Shown piece after piece: positions 42,960 to 54,110 of a stretch of 64,000 nucleotides of DNA. Location: assembly GCA_029204225.1 (NCBI GenBank), contig CM055107.1, positions 45,929,023-45,993,022 of the forward strand. The letters are read 5' to 3'. This DNA is from Diphasiastrum complanatum (taxonomy: Eukaryota > Streptophyta > Lycopodiopsida > Lycopodiales > Lycopodiaceae). Made by a program: the position numbers and the translations under genes. Every line of letters begins with the position of its first letter. The first letter of the stretch is position 1. A model generated the notes under the pieces. That model saw only the letters and a list, made by a program, of their open reading frames with translations. It had not been told where the DNA came from and did not search any database.

Positions 42960-45900
42960 CCCCCCCTTAATCTGGATTTGTGAATGCCTTGATCTTCGGA
43001 CTAAGCAATTGACAAAACTTGTTATGTGCATTAACACTTAATGGCTTCGTGAATATATTTGCAACCATGTCCTACGTTCTACAATACATTAAGCTTACCT
43101 CCTTGTTAATAACCTTGCCCCTAATGTAGTGATATTGGATTTCAATGTGCTTACTCTTAGAGTGAAATCTAGGGTTGGCTGATAAGGCAATAGCACTCTG
43201 ATTATCACAGAATATAATGTTAGGCTGTACTGATACAAACTAATGTCTGACAATAAACCTCTCAACCAAAACATTTCTTTAATAGATTGAGAAGCAGCTA
43301 TGTATTCTACTTCTATAGAAAAAAGAGTGATAGAGGTTTGCTTACGCTTGTTCCATGAGATAGCACCGTCGTTGAAGAAGAATGTAAATTCAGATGTGGA
43401 CTTACGATTTTCTACATTTCCTCCTCAGCCTACATCAGTATATCCACTGAGCTGATGAAGATTGTCATTGATGACTTCTCCATAGAAGATGCACTGGTCC
43501 ATGGTAGCTCGAATATACCTCATGACTCTTATGAGAGCCTTTCAATGGATAATGCCAAGATTAACCATATATTGGCTGAGTGATCTTACTGCAAAAAAGA
43601 TGTCAGACCATTGCGTACATGAGAGATCCAAGTACCGATTGATAAGGATACTCTCTCATCTGCTCCTCTTCCTGCTCGGTCTGGAGACATTGGTCCTTTG
43701 AAAAACACAGGCTTGAATTCATCAGTGAGTGAGCTAACTTACAATTCATTAGATTGTATTTGTCAAGAACATTATGAAGATACCTTTGTTGAGTGATATA
43801 GATCAGTCGTCTCACTCTGTCTTTGTGGATCTAAATGCCTAGACAGAATTGAGCTTTGCCTAGATCAGTCATGTCGAACTCAAAAAATAGCATCTGTTTA
43901 GAATCCTTGACCAAATTGGTATTGTTGTTGAAAAGCAACGTATCATCCACGCATAAGGTGATGATAATGAAAGATTGCTGCACCGACTTGGAATAGACGT
44001 TGCAATCAGTAGTGCTTGGTTGGAAACCTTGTTGGATAAGGAATGTGTTGATCCTCTGAAACCAAGCTCTGGCACACTGTTTCAAGCCATAGAGTGCCTT
44101 ATGGAGTTTACAGGCATGACTCTTCATACCTTCCAGAATATATCCTTCGAGCTGGATCATGTAGATGTCTTCTTGTATAACTCCATTCAGATAAGTTGTT
44201 TGCACATCAAGTTGATGCACTTCGGGGTCGACAGCTGCAACATATGATAGGTGGGCTCGGATCGATGAATGCTTGACTACTAGACTGAAAGTCTCACTAT
44301 AGTTGAGATCTGAGTGAATCCTCGTGCTACCAATCTTGCCTTCCTTCAATCAATCGCTCCATTGGCATTTTTTATCTTGAAGATCCATTTACAATCAATG
44401 ATATTACAGCCAATAGAAGCTTCGACTAGTGACCACATCTGGTTCTTGATCAGAGAGGAATACTCTCTGTCCATGGCTTCTCTCCAGAGATCAGAGTCTG
44501 GTTGGCTGAGTGTATCTTCAACTGTTGTTGGTTCCTATATCAAGAGACATGCAGACTCAAGAGTATACCTTGTGGGTTGTGTGCGCACTCAACTTGATCT
44601 TCTGGGAGGAATCAACTGATGAACCACTCTTGGGACTTGTTGCTGGGTAGCATCCACGTCTTCGTCTAATTCGCTGTTGAGTGGGTCGACAATGGACACG
44701 CTTGAGTCTGAAGCTCGGATAGTCGTATCAATGGTAGGTGATGAAGGTTCTTTTGGAATATTATCTTTGCCTTTGATGTCGATGAACTGATCCTCAATAA
44801 AGACTGTATCCCAGTTGTACAAGATTTGTTGGGTATCAGAATCATATTGCTTGTATGTGCTATCAAATAAAGTGTATCCAATCAAGATGGTCTTGAGACC
44901 TTGGAAGTCAAATTCTTTCTCGTTTCTTTCGGGATATGTGCGTAGGCAACGCATCCAAACACTCTTAGGTTTTTCACAGAAGGCTTAGAGCCTGTCCACA
45001 CCACATGGGGTGTCTGGTCTGAGAGGGCCTTGGTCGAACATTTGTTTTGGAGGTAAGCTGCAGTGGAGAAAGCTTTGGCCCATAAGCTCTTGGGCAGCGA
45101 TGCATGCGCCAACATACATTTAGCTGATTCAACTACTGTATGGTTCTTTCTCTCAGCTAAGACATTAGACTGATGAGGACTATAAGGAGTGATGAATTGC
45201 TACTTAATGCCTTGGCTCTGACAATACTCCTTAAACTCAGTAGAGATGTATTCTCCACCATTGTCAGACCTCAGGGCCTTGATCATCCTTCCAGTATCTT
45301 TTTCTGCATGCTCCTTGAAGATTTTGAAGCAATTAAAAGCTTTTGACTTTTTCTATGATAAAGAACACTATAGTCCTTCTGAAAAATTCATCAATAAAAG
45401 CTATAAAATACTTTGCATCCTTTAGAGAAGGATTCTTCATCGGGCCACAAATGTTTGAATGCACAATGTCTAATAATCCTCTATAGTAGTATGCTAATGG
45501 CTTGATCTAAATGGTTTTCTAGTCTATATACCAACTAAATAGCCTTGACAAGCAAGTAACTCAAATTATCACTAGGATAGTCTAGATTAAGAACAATAGA
45601 ATGCTTAGACATTTGTTGTACAACAACATGATTCAAGTGACCAAGTCTATAATGCCAAAGTAAACTTTTACTTATATGGATAGAAGTACTGAGCGCCTAA
45701 CTAGAGGCAAAAAAACAATGACTTAATCTATACAAGTATCCATTTCTCTTTCCGAGTGCTAGGATCTTGCCTGTCCTATCAACTACTTTGCACTGATCAC
45801 ATTTGAATTCTACTTTATGTCCTAGATCTATGATTCTGCTTACAAAGAGCAAATTTGCAGATAAATTGGGTACATACAAGACTTTAGAAAGTAGCTTAGA

Positions 45901-46190
45901 TTGATCATTTGCAAAGCTCAATCTCATAGTACCTTCACCTTTAATAGTTTGTGTGTTATTATTGTCAAGGTAAACGTATTTGTTGGTACTGTAGGGTGTA
46001 TAGGACTCGAAACAGCCGATGAGGTTGGTCATATGCTGAGTGGCACAGGAATCTAGGAACCAAGAACTGTCGTTGGATGCTCCTTGATGGCTGGTCAAAA
46101 AGATACGTTGGCAAGTTCAAAATCGTTCAAATGTAGCTACATTAGCCACTCTATCCCTTGCTGTTGTCCTTTGCTTGTAGTATTCGGTAG
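42960..46190 (-). pseudogene. copia A1 body: RNase H, RT, integrase, protease
   Basis: Reading leftwards from 46190. Protease DSCATQHM (the Gly of DSG is Cys) and YVPNLSANLLFVSR lie at 46098-45697. GAG-pre-integrase and integrase follow at 45660-44880, with QTPHVVWTGSKPSVKNLRVF and further stops. The linker is at 44880-44590. RT at 44349-43831 has the catalytic box as CVDDTLLF, plus QLDVQTTYLNGVIQEDIY and ALYGLKQCARAWF. RT end and RNase H run from 43815 to 42980. Gag is absent because D2 is inserted at 46190. Frames are broken in at least six places. Confidence 0.9.
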
Positions 46191-46840
46191 TGTGAAAGAT
46201 TCAACTAGTTTCCTCACATTTTGCAGTATTTCCATATTTGGCATATTGAGGCCAAAACTTGTTTTAGACTTAGAGGTTGACTTTTCAAAGTTCATTAGTC
46301 TAAATTTCATTTGAATAAACACTTTTTGAAAGTGTGGGAAAGTTAGAATGCGAGTTTGACTAGATTCAATTTGAATAGTTGGGTACATTGAATCTAGACC
46401 CAGAATTAGTAGGTTTAGCATTTAGGAGAGAAAACCAAGTGGTCAAATAGGATTTGGACCTACTATAAAAGGATGTAACTCATGGAGAGAGCAATCTTCT
46501 CTCTTATCTATCTCATTTCATGCTTATACATGGTTCTCTTGGGTTCTACTATCCATTGGTGCACTATCTTGGTGATTGCTTGCAATTCTATGTGTAGAAT
46601 GATCTATATTTGTTATTTTTGGATCCACACGTGTGAAATACAGTAGCTTGTTGGTTTTGTATAGACAGCAACAATACTTATTCATTTCATTCAAGTTTGA
46701 TCAAGTTCTATTGGTGTTTGCATCTCAAATTGTGTGTAGATGCTGATTTTTTTACATTGGTGAAATTGGTGGTGTATTTCTCTTTCTAACCAAAGATCAT
46801 TCAAGTAGATTGGATCTTAAGGATCTGAAATCTTTTCACA
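46191..46840 (+). repeat. D2 5' LTR
   Basis: TGTGAAAGATTC ... TCTTTTCACA, 650 bases; matches both D1 LTRs in inverse orientation. Confidence 0.92.
46626..46635. promoter_or_regulatory. CACACGTGTG palindrome in D2 LTR
   Basis: Perfect 10-mer in GGATCCACACGTGTGAAATA. Confidence 0.6.
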
Positions 46841-46852
46841 TGGTATCAGAGC
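46841..46852 (+). promoter_or_regulatory. primer-binding site of D2
   Basis: TGGTATCAGAGC immediately after the LTR. Confidence 0.95.
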
Positions 46853-47441
46853 TTGTGTTTCAGGTTATGAAGGAGAAAATCATATCTATCAATGATTTGG
46901 TGAAGATATCAAGTCTAGAGCATGCTAGAGAGGATTCTACATCAAAATCGAGTTTTTTGCTTTTGTAGATTGGATCTTTTGTAGATCAAAACACTAAAGA
47001 GGTCAATATATTTGTTCAATTATGATTTTTGAATTCACATACTGAATTTGGCCGATTTTTGGATCATTGAATCAGCCTAAGTGGTGGCTCTTAAATTGCA
47101 TATCAAATTTTCAGCATTTGCATGTAGATTTGGAATAGTCAATTTTTTGTGATTTTGTCAAAACCCTAATTTTGATTGGATCTCTAGATAGTGAGGTTGC
47201 TGGACTTCATTTGAGTGTGTTTCAATCCTAGAAAGTGGCAAAAATCATTAGATTGAGGATAGATCATAGGTTGATCAAGATTCCATGATTCTATGTGTTG
47301 ATTTGCTTGGTATAAGTGCTAGAAGAGAATTTGTGAGATAGTTTCAAATCTTGGTGATTTCTTTTGAAAGCATTTGTTGTTGTTTAAAAGAGTGATTTTT
47401 GCATTGAAGCAGGTTGAAAGAGAAGATCAGGTCATTGCTAC

Positions 47442-48470
47442 ATGGCAACCTCAATTGGAGTCATGTTGGAAGCCAATGATAGGCTTTGAGGATGGAGTCA
47501 CTTCTTGAGATGAATGATGTTTTGGATATTGTTGTAGGTTGGAGAAGGGACCAACAACACAACAAGATCAATTGAGGTATGACAGGAGGCCCAAAAAGGC
47601 TCTACACATGATAAAGATGAATGTTACCAATGAACTTCTCAAGGAAGTTGGTAAGTGCACATCATCTTTGGAAGCTTGGAATCCATTGAAGAAGCTTTAT
47701 GAATCCAAGTCTACTTCTAGAGTGTTGACTCTAAGAAGGCAAATCTTTTCTTGTTTGCAAAAGAATGAAGAAAGTCCAAGTACTTTTGTTTTGAGAATGA
47801 AAGCATTGAATGATGAGTTAGCTTGCATAGATGAAAGCATTAATGAAGGAGAGCTTATTCAAGTGATTCTTAATGGCTTGTTGGATGCTCATGCTAACAT
47901 TGTTCAAAGTATTGCTATTCAAAAGACTTTGCCAAGTTTGATGGACCTTTAAGGATTTTGATCAATGAGGAATATAGGCTTCAAGCAAGAGGTGGATCTA
48001 CATCGACACTTCAAGAGGATGCTATGTTCACAAAGGGCATTATCAAGGGCAAAACCAAAAGTAAGTAGTCTAAAGGGCAAGATCAAGTGGATGCTTCTTC
48101 AAGTGGCAAAAAGAAGGATAGATCAAAGAGCAAGTGCTTCTATTGTGGCATCAAAGGACACTTTGCAAGTGAGTGCTACAAGAAGAAGAGAGATCAAGTA
48201 GACAATCAAGGTAATCTTACTCTTGATAAAGATGGTTTGGATGTTCAAGATGCAAATGATGATGCTTTTGTGATGTCTTCATGTATGCTATCTAATGATG
48301 GAGATCTAGATCCTTGGTGGATTGATAATGGAGCACAGTTCACACATGACCTTTCACAAAGACTACTTCACTGCTTTGTTGGCATATCAATTCCTATTTC
48401 TCTCTCTACAAATTGGAATGTTCATTTGGAGGATGTCTTGTTTATTCCATCTATTACCAAGAATTTGAAA
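47442..48470 (+). pseudogene. D2 gag and protease start
   Basis: ATG GCA ACC TCA starts MATSIGVMLEANDRL; a deletion then removes the SSNYSLW segment. Frame 47539-47952 carries the gag core (KKLYESKSTSRVLTLRRQ) and stops at DL. Frame 48087-48485 carries a perfect CCHC knuckle (CFYCGIKGHFASEC) and PWWIDNGAQFTHD, where the protease DSGASSHM is destroyed by a frameshift and a deletion. Confidence 0.9.
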
Positions 48471-49174
48471 TATACAGGCCAATAATGTAGGTGAGCACAA
48501 AATAATAGTGGATGTAACCGCGTGCTTCACAAAGCTAATCACACAATATGTAAAGGTGATAAACCTATTATTGACAATACATCTGGAAGAAAGAATCAAT
48601 GCACGAAAGCATCTACAATGTCTATCTCTGATTATCAGTGATGTTTTGTCCTCTCTCTTCTATTCTGATGTCATTCTGATACACTTTTGATGCTCTTCTA
48701 ATGCAATTATAATGCTATTATTTGAACACCTAGATGGTATTCAATATATATACATAATTTTTACAAGTGTGCAGATGAAGAAAGTACAAAAGTGGTTGTG
48801 CTGTCTGTGAGAGATCGTGGGTGGCTGTGGTTGTTGTCAAATTTGATTGCACAGTAAATGGGATGAGCGTGAGAAGGCCGTGATGTCAGGCTTTGCTAAA
48901 ATTAACGTTGATGAAAATGCAAAAAACGCGACACTCTGACATAGGTACCTTGACTTTTCTATAAAGACATCTTTGACATTTGTAGGGCAGTGTCATCTTT
49001 TTCATCTTTTCACCTGTGGAAATTTACTTGTATTTATACAGACAGTCGCATTTTTTGCCTGTCTTATCTTACATGTAAATATGCAGATTGTGCGACAACA
49101 CAAGTAAAATACAGCAGCATGAATGGAGGCAGATTAACATAGGATTTAGGAGAGTAGAGGAGACAAATCCAACA
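48471..49174 (-). repeat. LTR-A copy 3, uninterrupted
   Basis: Joins both parts seen separately elsewhere: 48478-48945 (as 39030-39497) then 48946-49174 (as 42735-42959). The stretch around TTTGCCTTAAAAACTG is deleted at the join. Its right end (AATCCAACA) abuts RT sequence with no PPT or RNase H. Confidence 0.82.
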
Positions 49175-50985
49175 AGTCTCACTGTAGTCAACGTTGGGGA
49201 TCCGAGTGAATCCTTGTGCTACCAGTCTTGCCTTCCTTCGATCAATCACTCCATTGGCATTATAGTTGATCTTAAAGATCCATTTGCAATCAATGATATT
49301 GCAGGCAATAGGAGCTTTGAATAGTTATCACATTTGGTTCTTGATTAGAGAGAAACACTCTCTGTCCATGGCTTCTCTCCAGAGATCAGAGTCTGGTTGG
49401 CTAAGTGTGTCTTCGACTATTATCAGTTCTTGTATCAAGAGACATGCAAATTCAGGAGTATACCTTGTTGTGTGCACACTCAACTTGATCTTCTTGGAGG
49501 AATTGTCTAATAAACCACTCCTGGGACTTTTTGTTGGGTAGCAGCAATGTCTTTGTCTGATTCGCTGTCAAATAATAGATTGACAATAGACATGCTTGAG
49601 CTTGAAGCTTGGATAGTCGTGTCAATGGCAGGTGATAAAGGTTCTCCTGGAACAATATCTTTGCCTTTGATGTTGACAAACTCGATAAATACTGTATCCC
49701 AGCTATACAAGATTTGTTGGGTATCGAGATCATACAACTTATATGTGTTATCAGATGAAGTATACCCAATTAGGATGGTCTTGAGACTTTGGAAGTCGAA
49801 TTTCTTCCTCGTGTCTTTCAGGATCTGCACATAGGCGACACATCCGAATACTCTTAGGTTCTTCACAGAAAGCTTAGAGCCTATCCACACCTCATGGGGT
49901 GTTTTGCCTGAGAGTGCCTTGGTCGAACATTTGTTCTAGACGTACGTTGCAGTGGAGACAACTTCGGCCCATAAGCTCTTGGGCAGCGATGCATGCGCCA
50001 ACATACATTTAGCTGATTCAACCACTGTACGGTTCTTTCTCTCGGCTAAGACATTAGACTGATGAGGACTATAAGGAGTGATGAATTGCTGCTCAATGTC
50101 TTGTCTCTGGCAGTACTCTTTAAATTCAGTTGAGATGTACGCTCCACTATTGTCAGACCTCAAGGCCTTGATCTTCCTTCCAGTCACGTTCCTTGAAGAT
50201 TTTGAAGCAACTGAAAGCTTCTGATTTCTTTTGGATAAAATTAACCATAGTCCTTTTTGAGAATTCATCAATAAAAGTTATAAAATACTTTGCATCCTTC
50301 AGAGAAGGATTCTTCATCGGGTCACAAATGTCTGAATACACAACATCTAACAATCCTCTAGCAGTATGCTTATGGCTTGATCTAATTGGTTTTCTAGTCT
50401 GTTTACCAACTAAAAAATCTTGACAGACATGTAACTCAACTTTATTACTAGGATAGTCTAGATCAAGAACAATAGAGTGTTTAGACATTTGTTGTACAAC
50501 AACATGATTCAAGTGACCAAGTCTATAATGCCAAAGTAAACTTTTATTTGCATGAATAGAAGTATTGAGCGCCTGACTAGAGGCAGAAAGACAATGACTT
50601 AATCTATACAAGTATCCATGCCAAGGTGAACGTATTTGTTGGTACTGTAGGGTGTATAGGACTCGAAACAACCAATCAGATTGGTCATATGTTGAGTGGC
50701 ACCGGAATCTAGGATGGCTAGTCATGAAGGCATCCTGATCCGCTTCTTGAATGGGCTGTGGAACTTTTGTAGCTGCATTGGCCACTTGATTCAACTATCC
50801 CTTGATGTTGTTCTTTGCTTGTAGTATATGGTAGTCTTAAATCTTGTGGTTGTTTCTCTTGCAGTATCTACTGAACAACTTCTTCTTTGTTTGCGGATTT
50901 GACTGTTCTTTGTGTTGTGCTAGTTTTTGGTCTTGCTTTGATTGCTTCGAGCCTTTCTTCTTCTTCTGCTTAGTCGTGCTCTTGT
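49175..50985 (-). pseudogene. copia A2 body: RT start, integrase, part of gag
   Basis: Reading leftwards from 50985: Lys/Phe-rich gag tail with an RYCKRNNHK knuckle-like piece; a short protease remnant; pre-integrase RLSHCLSASS; integrase (YFITFIDEFSKRTMVNFIQK, LRSDNSGAYISTEF, PHQSNVLAERKNRTV); linker; then the RT start (RKARLVAQGFTRIPNVDYSE). At 49175 it is cut and fused to LTR-A. In the integrase, Asp and Glu positions are visible, but several frames are used. Confidence 0.88.
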
Positions 50986-51098
50986 ATGGAACATCAAATT
51001 TGGATCAATCCTTGAGAAGTAGCACTCAATTAATGAGGGCTGATTTCACACGTGTGAGCTCTCTGTCCGTACAGGGCTCTGCTGGAGCAGATCAGGTT
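50986..51098 (-). repeat. LTR fragment, inverted copy of 57498-57602
   Basis: TGGAACATCAAATTTGGATC through GCACTCAATTAATGAGGGCT to GGGCTCTGCTGGAGCAGATC is the reverse complement of 57498-57602 with a few differences. It contains a perfect CACACGTGTG. Flanked left by copia A2 gag, right by D3 integrase. Confidence 0.8.
51047..51056. promoter_or_regulatory. CACACGTGTG palindrome in LTR fragment
   Basis: Perfect 10-mer; the inverted partner at 57535-57543 has TACACGTGTG. Confidence 0.55.
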
Positions 51099-52327
51099 GT
51101 ATACTCCCTCTTGATCCCATGCTCATCACAAAATGCCTTGAACTTGGTAGATATGTACTCTCCACCATTGTCACTCCTTAAGCACTTGATACTTGTGTAA
51201 AATTGGTTCTCCCTTGCATTCTTGAACTTAACAAAGACGTCATATACTTCATCCTTACTCTTTAGTAGATATATCCAACAAAATCTACTAAAATCATCAA
51301 TGAAAGTCACATACATCTTAGCTCCACTATTGCTAATTGTAGTAATTCCATGAATATCCGAAGGTACAAATTGAAAAGGCTTTGTAGATCTAGATGTAGA
51401 TCTAGCATAAGGTAGTCTATGTGACTTTGAAAAAGCACAAGACTCAGAAACATGATTGATGCTACTTAAGGATTTTGGAGGACCAATCACAACTTGCTTC
51501 TTAGCCATTACCTCCAATGACTTGAAGTTGAGGTGCCCCATCCTTTTATGCCAAACCTCTTGAATATGTATTTGCTCACTTGCCACAAATCCAACCAATA
51601 ACATAAGCATCTAGTTTGAACAACTTCCCTTGTCTTTTACCTTCTGCAATCAAGATATCCTTCCTTTTGGTCATGCAAGCATCTCCATCAAACTCAACTT
51701 TGAAACCTTTACTTAGTAATTGACTCATGGTAAGTAGATTCTTGGTAGGAAAAGGTATGAACAAAACATCCTTCAACTGAACATTCCTATTTGTAGAGAG
51801 AGAAATAGGAATTGTGCCAATCCCTTTGATTGCACACTCACCATCATTGGCCGTGTCGATCACCTTCTTGTCATCTTTATATGCCAACAAAGTAGTGAAG
51901 TACTCTTTGTGAAAAGTCATGTGTGAACTTGCTCCACTATCAATCCACCATGGATCTAGATCTTCATCATTAGCAAGCAGACATAAGCATACATGCAGAC
52001 ATCACAAAAGCATTATCATTTGAGTTTTGAACTTCTAAACCATCTTCATCATGAGTAAGATTACCTTGCTTGTCTTCTTGATCTCTCTTCTTCTTGTAGC
52101 ACTCAGTTGCAAAGTGTCCTTTGATGCCACAATAGAAGCACTTGAACTTTGTCCTATCTTTCCTTTTGCCATTTGAAGAAGCCTCCCGTTAATCTTGTCC
52201 TTCAGACCACTTGCTTTTGCTTTTGCCCTTGAATTTTCCCTTGATGAACATAGCCTCCTCTCCAACTTGAGATGTTGATGAAGATCCACCTCTTGCTTGA
52301 AGCCTATATTCTTCATTGATCAAGATC

Positions 52328-52332
52328 TCTTG
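52328..52332. repeat. target-site duplication of composite miniature, left copy
   Basis: TCTTG, repeated at 53714-53718. In D1 and D2 the corresponding gag position has a single copy, which confirms that it was duplicated on insertion. Confidence 0.9.
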
Positions 52333-52605
52333 TGTTGGACAATGAAAGCTACGCACGAAGTGGCTGCGTCTGAAAAGGCACCAAAAAGAGTGCATTTGTC
52401 TAATAAGCAAATGGAGACTATAATAGAACCCACATATAAGCTCACTGTAGACAATGTACCCTTGTCTTATGGTACCAGCCCTTTTGGGGTCAAAGAGGAA
52501 TGATGGCGGGTGGCTAGGCGGCGGGGATGAGATCCTGCATGCGGCCCGCAGGCGCGCACGATGCACCACATCGTCTACTGGACCGCTCTCCGCTTTCGAC
52601 AAACT
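52333..52605 (+). repeat. TRIM LTR 1
   Basis: TGTTGGACAATGAAAGCTAC to CGCTTTCGACA. Contains GTGCATTTGTC, GTAGACAATGTACCCTTGTC and a GC-rich 3' part (GGTGGCTAGGCGGCGGGGAT). The end is placed 10 bases before the PBS; the exact last base is uncertain. Confidence 0.8.
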
Positions 52606-52613
52606 CTGATTTG

Positions 52614-52625
52614 GTATCAGAGCAA
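52614..52625 (+). promoter_or_regulatory. primer-binding site of the rightward TRIM half
   Basis: TGGTATCAGAGC within GATTTGGTATCAGAGCAAG, separated from the putative LTR end by a few bases. Confidence 0.9.
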
Positions 52626-52692
52626 GTTTTTTGGTCCTAAAAAAACCGAGCAAGTGGGGGTTTCCTTTGCCCTGTGCTCGCTTGAGTGGGAG

Positions 52693-52956
52693 TGTTGGAG
52701 GATACAAGCTACGCACAAAGCGACTGCGTCTGGAAAGGCACAAAAAAGAGTGCATTTGTCCCATAAGCAAATGGAGACTATAACAGAACCCACATATAAG
52801 CTCATTGTAGACAATGTACTCTTGTCCCTTGGTACTAGCCCTTTTAGGGTCAAAGGGGAATGATGACGGGTGGCTAGGCGGTGGGGATGGGATTCCACAC
52901 GTGGCCTGCAGGCGCGCACGATGCGCCACATCGTCTACTGGACCGCTCTCCGCTCT
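52693..52956 (+). repeat. TRIM LTR 2
   Basis: TGTTGGAGGATACAAGCTAC to GACCGCTCTCCGCT, preceded by a purine-rich GAGTGGGAG (PPT). It lacks the last bases (TTTCGACA) of LTR 1, where integrase sequence starts. Confidence 0.82.
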
Positions 52957-53070
52957 CCATTGTAGCTTACATCCAGAACAGATTTTCGACCAAGGCTCTC
53001 TCAGACAAGACACCCCACGAGGTGTGGACATGCTCTGAGCCTTCATTGAAGAACCTTCGAGTGTTTGGGT
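52957..53070 (+). mobile_element. captured copia integrase fragment inside the TRIM
   Basis: It encodes in frame VAYIQNRFSTKALSDKTPHE then VWTCSEPSLKNLRVFGC, matching the family A integrase (KCSTKALSDQTPH and SVKNLRVFGCVAY at 45060-44930). No stop. Residue match is closer to A1 than to D or E integrases, so a family A relative was the donor. Confidence 0.85.
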
Positions 53071-53077
53071 GCATTCC

Positions 53078-53357
53078 AACTCAGAGTTTGTCGGCAGCGG
53101 AGAGCGGTCCAGTAGACGATGTGGCACGTCATGCACGCTTGCGGGCCGGGTGTGGGATCCCATCCCCACCGCCTAGCCACCTGCCATCATTTCCCTTTGA
53201 CCCCAAAGGGCTGGTACCAGGGGACAAGGGTACATTGTCTACAATGAGCTTATATGTGGGTTCTGTTATAGTCTCCATTTGCTTATGGGACAACTGCACT
53301 CCTTTTGGTGCCTTTTTCAGATGCAGTCACTTTGTGCGTAGCTTGCATCCTCCAACA
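53078..53357 (-). repeat. TRIM LTR 3 (inverted)
   Basis: AGAGTTTGTCGGCAGCGGAG to GCATCCTCCAACA; reverse complement of LTRs 1 and 2, including the terminal TGTCGG that LTR 2 has lost. Confidence 0.82.
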
Positions 53358-53421
53358 CCCCCACTCAAGCGAGCACAGGGTGAAGGAAACCCCCACTTGC
53401 TCGTTCAAGACCAAAACACTT

Positions 53422-53433
53422 GCTGTGATACCA
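53422..53433 (-). promoter_or_regulatory. primer-binding site of the leftward TRIM half
   Basis: GCTGTGATACCA, one mismatch from the initiator-Met complement. Confidence 0.85.
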
Positions 53434-53440
53434 ACTCAGA

Positions 53441-53713
53441 GTTTGTCGGCAGCGGAGAGCGGTCTAGTAGACGATGTGGCACATCATGCACGCTTGCGGG
53501 CCGCATGCGGGATCCCATCCCCACCGCCTACCCACCCGCCATCATTCCCCTTTGACCCCAAAAGAGCTGGTACCAGGGGACAAGGGTACATTGTCTACAA
53601 TGAGCTTATATGTGGGTTCTGTTATAGTCTCCATTTGCTTATGGAACAAATGCACTCTTTTTGGTGCCTTTTTCAGATGCAGCCACTTTGTGCATAGCTT
53701 GCATCCTCCAACA
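53441..53713 (-). repeat. TRIM LTR 4 (inverted)
   Basis: GTTTGTCGGCAGCGGAGAGC to GCATCCTCCAACA, outer right end of the composite. Confidence 0.82.
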
Positions 53714-53718
53714 TCTTG
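53714..53718. repeat. target-site duplication of composite miniature, right copy
   Basis: TCTTG, then D3 gag resumes with AAGATCAATCAAACTTGGCA. Confidence 0.9.
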
Positions 53719-54110
53719 AAGATCAATCAAACTTGGCAAAGTCTTTTGAATGGCAAGACTTTGTACAATGTTAGCATGAGCATCCAACAATCCATTAAGA
53801 ATAACCTGAAAAAGCTCTCCTTCCTTAATGCTCTTATCAATGCAAGCTAACTCATCATTCAAAGCCTTCACTCTCAAAACAAAAATATTTGGACTTTCTT
53901 CATTCTTTTGCAAACATTGAAAGATTTGCCTTCTTAGAGTTAGCACTCTAGAAGTAGACTTGCATTCATAAAGCTTCTTTAATGAATCCCAAGCATCCTT
54001 TGATGAAGTACTCTTACCAACTTCCTTAAGAAGTTCATTGGTAAAATTCATCTTGATCATGTGTAGAGATCTTTTGGACCTCTCTTGATCATGTGTAGAG
54101 CTCATTTACA

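Larger units (their letters stand above)
46191..48470 (+). mobile_element. copia D2, 5' half
   Basis: LTR 46191-46840, PBS 46841-46852, leader, gag 47442-48200 and protease start to 48470, opposite in orientation to A1, which it interrupts. The copy stops at ACCAAGAATTTG, where D1 continues into its pre-integrase module; everything 3' is missing. Confidence 0.9.
52333..53713. mobile_element. composite inverted TRIM: four LTRs around a captured integrase piece
   Basis: The structure is LTR, short interior, LTR (rightward), then 110 bases of copia integrase, then LTR, short interior, LTR (leftward). It begins TGTTGG and ends CCAACA and is flanked by TCTTG, so the whole 1381-bp palindrome appears to have integrated as one unit, with the same LTR end outermost on both sides. 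TRIMs (terminal-repeat retrotransposons in miniature) are known non-autonomous plant elements; this arrangement is not one I know of. No protein of its own. Confidence 0.85.
51099..54110 (-). mobile_element. copia D3, gag to mid-integrase, interrupted by the composite miniature
   Basis: Minus-strand order: gag start around SLHMIKMNFTNELLKEVGK (54105), gag core to 53719, [insertion 52333-53713], gag end (ILINEEYRLQARGG, 52320), knuckle CFYCGIKGHFATEC (near 52140), protease WWIDSGASSHM (near 51930), pre-integrase (HKRMGHL...CAF, where the second Cys of D1's CESC is shifted), integrase core to 51099 with SDIHG, DDFSRFCWIYLL and LRSDNGGEYIS. It breaks before the catalytic Glu. Both ends are truncated, with no LTRs. 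Confidence 0.9.

Noticed and set aside
52333-53713. Composite miniature as a Cassandra-type element with 5S rRNA sequence
   Set aside because: The LTRs contain no stretch resembling 5S rRNA promoter boxes; the GC-rich part (GGTGGCTAGGCGGTGGGGAT) does not match.
52333-53713. DNA transposon or MITE with terminal inverted repeats
   Set aside because: The inverted ends are explained by LTRs with PBS and purine tracts, and the 5-bp duplication fits retroviral-type integrase.
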